A stretch of 64,000 nucleotides of DNA. It comes from an uncultured Alphaproteobacteria bacterium. Its GTDB lineage: Bacteria > Pseudomonadota > Alphaproteobacteria > HIMB59 > GCA-002718135. Made by a program: the position numbers and the translations under genes. The DNA is taken from positions 1 through 64,000 of the forward strand of contig CACILT010000001.1 in NCBI GenBank assembly GCA_902587565.1. Direction: 5' to 3'. Shown one piece after another: positions 61,390 to 64,000 of this stretch (positions are counted from its first letter, which is position 1; every line of letters starts with the position of its first letter). Below the pieces are notes generated by a model. It ran no database searches and was not told the DNA's origin. It was given only the letters and a program-made list of their open reading frames with translations.

Positions 61390-63900
61390 GTGTCATCAAG
61401 ATACAATCATAAAATAGTAGAAAAAAAATGGCAAAAAATTTGGTCTGGAAAAAAAGTTTTTAACGTAAAAAAAAATAAAGATAAAAAAAAGTATTATGTG
61501 CTTGAGATGTTTCCCTATCCATCTGGCAAAATACATATGGGACATGTGCGCAATTATACTTTGGGTGATGTAGTTGCAAGATATAAAAAAATGAGGGGGT
61601 TTAATGTTTTGCACCCCATGGGCTGGGATGCTTTTGGATTGCCAGCAGAAAATGCAGCACTTACTGAAAAAAAACATCCTGGAAATTGGACGTATCAAAA
61701 TATAAAAATTATGAAAAGTCAATTATTACAAATGGGTCTGTCATTAGATTGGGATAGAGAGTTGGCTACTTGTCACCCTGAATATTACAAACATGAGCAA
61801 AAGTTTTTTATTGATATGTTTAAGGCTGGTCTAGCATATAAAAAAGAGGCCGAGGTAAATTGGGACCCAGTTGATAAAACAGTACTAGCTAATGAGCAGG
61901 TGATTGATGGAAAAGGCTGGAGATCAGGAGCAGTGGTTGAAACAAAAAAATTATCTCAATGGTTTTTAAAAATAAGTAAATATTCTGATGAACTATTAAA
62001 AGATTTGGATTCACTTAATCAATGGCCAAATAAAGTTAAGTTAATGCAATCAAATTGGATTGGTAAGTCTATAGGAGCCAATATAGAATTTAAAATATTT
62101 AAAAATGATAAAAAAATTACAGTTTTTACAACCAGACCAGATACAATTTTTGGAGCAACATTTCTTGCGATTTCATGTGATCATGAACTTGTTGATATGC
62201 TCTTAACAAAAAATGAAACTTTAAAAAAATTTATAGAGGAGTGTAAAAACTTAAATTCTGATAAAGTAAAAAGAGGCTATGAAACTGGTTTAGTTGCAGA
62301 ACATCCATTTATTGAGGGGAAAAAAATTCCAATTTTTATAGCTAACTTTGTTTTAAAAGAATATGGATTAGGAGCAATTTTTGGCTGCCCAGCACATGAT
62401 CAAAGAGATTTGGATTTTGCTAATGAATATAAGCTAGATGTGATACCGGTTGTAAAACCAAAAGATTCTACTGATAATAATTTTACCATACAAAGAAAGG
62501 CGTATACTGAAGATGGAGTCATTATAAATTCTGAATTTTTAAATGGATTAAATATAGAAGATGCAAAGAAAGTAATAATAAAAAAATTAGAAGAAAAAGG
62601 TTTTGGAACTAAAAAGGTAAATTATAAATTAAGAGATTGGGGAATTTCAAGACAAAGGTTTTGGGGTTGTCCAATACCAATAATTTATAGGGAAGATGGA
62701 GAAATACTTGCAGAAGAGGAGGTTAATCTACCTGTAAAACTACCAGAAATTGAAGAGTTTAATGAATCATCTACGGCGCTTGCTAACATCAATGGGTGGA
62801 AAGACACAGTTTGTTCAAAAACTGGACTGAAGGCAGTTAGAGAAACTGATACCTTTGATACTTTTTTTGAGTCATCTTGGTATTATTTTAGATATTGTAA
62901 TACCAAACTGGACACACCACTTGATGAAGATGATATTAATTATTGGCTTCCTGTAGACCAATATATAGGGGGAATAGAGCATGCAATTTTACATCTTTTA
63001 TATTCAAGATTTTTTACTAAAGCATTAAGAGATTTAGGATACTTTAAGTTAAACGAACCTTTTAAGGGATTGTTTACTCAAGGCATGGTGACTCACCAGA
63101 CATATAAAAATAGCAATGGAGAATGGATTGAGCCAAAATCTGTTTTAAGCACTGATGGAAAATTCAAGGACAAAGATGGCCTAGAGGTGTTTTCAGGAAA
63201 AATTGAAAAAATGAGCAAGTCAAAAAAAAATGTTGTTGATCCAAACGATATAATTAGTTTGTATGGCGCTGATACTGCAAGGTGGTTCATGCTTTCAGAC
63301 AGCCCTCCAGACAGGGATCTCCAGTGGACTGAAACTGGAATAGTCTCTTCATATAAATTTATTAATAAGCTTTGGGATTTGGTCGAAAAATATGAAAATT
63401 ATTCTGTAAAAAAAATAAGTGATACTCAAACAATAGAAATATTGAAAGAGAATATAAATTTTGTGACAGAATATATTGAAACATTTCAGTTTAATAAAGC
63501 TGTTGCTAAAATATATGAGTATGTGAACACCCTATCTTTATCAATACAACAAAAAGGTTTGTCTAAAGATGAACTAATGTGGTGCTTGAAAAAGCTTTGT
63601 ATTATTTTACAGCCATTTGTTCCTCACATTAGTGAAGAAATATGGTTTAATATCAGTGGTGAAGGTTTGTGTATAAATCAAAAATGGACAATTGAAGTAG
63701 TAGAAAAAAAGAAAAAAATTAAAATAGCTGTACAAATAAATGGTAAAACTAAAGATGTTTTAGAGATTGCCCAGGGATTAACAAAAGAACAGGTTATTGA
63801 AATTATAAATAAAAGTGACAAAATAAAAAGAGGATTAGAAAATAAAAAAATAATTAGAGAGATTTATGTCGAAGGTAAAATATTTAATTTTGTTGTATGA
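61390..63900 (+). CDS. leuS: Leucyl-tRNA synthetase
   Basis: It charges tRNA-Leu. It starts at GTG 61390, encoding [18 protein letters not shown], the usual LeuRS N terminus. The HIGH motif is [16 protein letters not shown], and KMSKS is in [16 protein letters not shown]. The CP1 editing domain has the threonine-rich [16 protein letters not shown] and [13 protein letters not shown]. The C-terminal domain includes [14 protein letters not shown]. It has 836 residues. The stop overlaps the lptE-like start by four bases. Confidence 0.97.
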   Translation: MSSRYNHKIVEKKWQKIWSGKKVFNVKKNKDKKKYYVLEMFPYPSGKIHMGHVRNYTLGDVVARYKKMRGFNVLHPMGWDAFGLPAENAALTEKKHPGNWTYQNIKIMKSQLLQMGLSLDWDRELATCHPEYYKHEQKFFIDMFKAGLAYKKEAEVNWDPVDKTVLANEQVIDGKGWRSGAVVETKKLSQWFLKISKYSDELLKDLDSLNQWPNKVKLMQSNWIGKSIGANIEFKIFKNDKKITVFTTRPDTIFGATFLAISCDHELVDMLLTKNETLKKFIEECKNLNSDKVKRGYETGLVAEHPFIEGKKIPIFIANFVLKEYGLGAIFGCPAHDQRDLDFANEYKLDVIPVVKPKDSTDNNFTIQRKAYTEDGVIINSEFLNGLNIEDAKKVIIKKLEEKGFGTKKVNYKLRDWGISRQRFWGCPIPIIYREDGEILAEEEVNLPVKLPEIEEFNESSTALANINGWKDTVCSKTGLKAVRETDTFDTFFESSWYYFRYCNTKLDTPLDEDDINYWLPVDQYIGGIEHAILHLLYSRFFTKALRDLGYFKLNEPFKGLFTQGMVTHQTYKNSNGEWIEPKSVLSTDGKFKDKDGLEVFSGKIEKMSKSKKNVVDPNDIISLYGADTARWFMLSDSPPDRDLQWTETGIVSSYKFINKLWDLVEKYENYSVKKISDTQTIEILKENINFVTEYIETFQFNKAVAKIYEYVNTLSLSIQQKGLSKDELMWCLKKLCIILQPFVPHISEEIWFNISGEGLCINQKWTIEVVEKKKKIKIAVQINGKTKDVLEIAQGLTKEQVIEIINKSDKIKRGLENKKIIREIYVEGKIFNFVV

Positions 63901-64000
63901 TCTTAAGATTATTTAGTATTTTGTGTTTATTGTTTTTGGTTTCATCATGTGGCCAAGTTGATTTTATTTATAATAACAGTATTGATGGTGGGGCTAATCC
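63897..64000 (+). CDS. lptE: LptE-like LPS-assembly lipoprotein, 3' end beyond the window
   Basis: The ATG overlaps the leuS stop (ATGA). The 34 visible residues, [20 protein letters not shown] then [14 protein letters not shown], form a lipoprotein signal with lipobox VSSC. The leuS-lptE-holA order is conserved in Alphaproteobacteria and supports LptE, the partner of the LptD outer-membrane translocon. Too little is visible to confirm the domain. Confidence 0.6.
   Translation, partial: MILRLFSILCLLFLVSSCGQVDFIYNNSIDGGAN

Overview
This is a gene-dense stretch of a small, strongly AT-rich alphaproteobacterial chromosome. Gene order and protein families point to marine bacterioplankton of the Pelagibacterales/HIMB59/AEGEAN-169 type. 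The evidence is very short or negative intergenic distances, an alphaproteobacterial fdxA-carD-rpoH neighbourhood, an RpoE-ChrR pair, a complete cytochrome c maturation operon, IalB and DUF3576 proteins, a carotenoid-to-retinal operon (crtI-crtB-crtY-blh), and a single abundant-looking porin. Taxonomy is inferred from content; no marker gene was compared by search.

Layout. 0-4.3 kb: the 3' part of dxs, then panB, a beta carbonic anhydrase and dusA. 4.3-13 kb: an eight-gene leftward run (acnA, SUV3-like helicase, TerB-like protein, fdxA, carD, a metal-site-degenerate calcineurin-like phosphoesterase, rpoH, a PagL-like lipid A deacylase). 13.0-13.6 kb: a stand-alone transcription unit for a 58-residue protein that is almost only lysine and alanine/proline, with its own promoter, inverted repeats and stacked hairpins. 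13.65-19 kb: ccmA-B-C-D-E-F-G-H, including a 33-residue CcmD that the ORF track lacks. 19-23 kb: an orphan amino-acid binding protein, yggT, folD, argG and an IalB-like protein. 23-28.4 kb: an ECF sigma/ChrR pair, asparaginase, DUF3429, a fructosamine-kinase-like protein and asparagine synthase. 28.4-36.8 kb: an aldo-keto reductase, a BI-1 family protein, two tandem TPR-glycosyltransferase paralogues, a GT8-like transferase, HemY and a Mic60-like membrane coiled-coil protein. 36.8-45.2 kb: tsaD, EVE, acs, tdk, rsmB, heparinase II/III and a purH split into two overlapping frames. 45.2-47.9 kb: a small accessory patch (two 2OG-Fe(II) oxygenase-like genes, a mini-lipoprotein, a methyltransferase) ending at tRNA-Gly(GCC). 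47.9-52.2 kb: the retinal operon. 52.2-64 kb: prdX, ybbN-like trx, a Lon N-domain protein, ubiH-like, ftsK, lolA, a divergent response-regulator-like protein, yggS, porin, a DUF3576 lipoprotein, leuS and the start of an lptE-like gene.

How the genes work together. Several blocks serve the envelope and membrane energy metabolism: cytochrome c maturation, lipoprotein and LPS transport, lipid A editing, the porin, and a Mic60-like/HemY pair. Others serve isoprenoid to retinal supply (dxs, crtIBY, blh), although neither crtE nor an opsin lies here. A stress circuit is suggested by the ECF/ChrR pair together with a TGATCC element directly upstream of rpoH. The most unusual items are the poly-lysine unit with its structured flanks, the split purH, the ChrR-like anti-sigma factor lacking zinc ligands in its N-terminal domain, the pseudo-phosphoesterase between carD and rpoH, and the tandem TPR-glycosyltransferases whose first start codon abuts a terminator U-tract. 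No CRISPR array, insertion sequence, rRNA or replication origin was seen.
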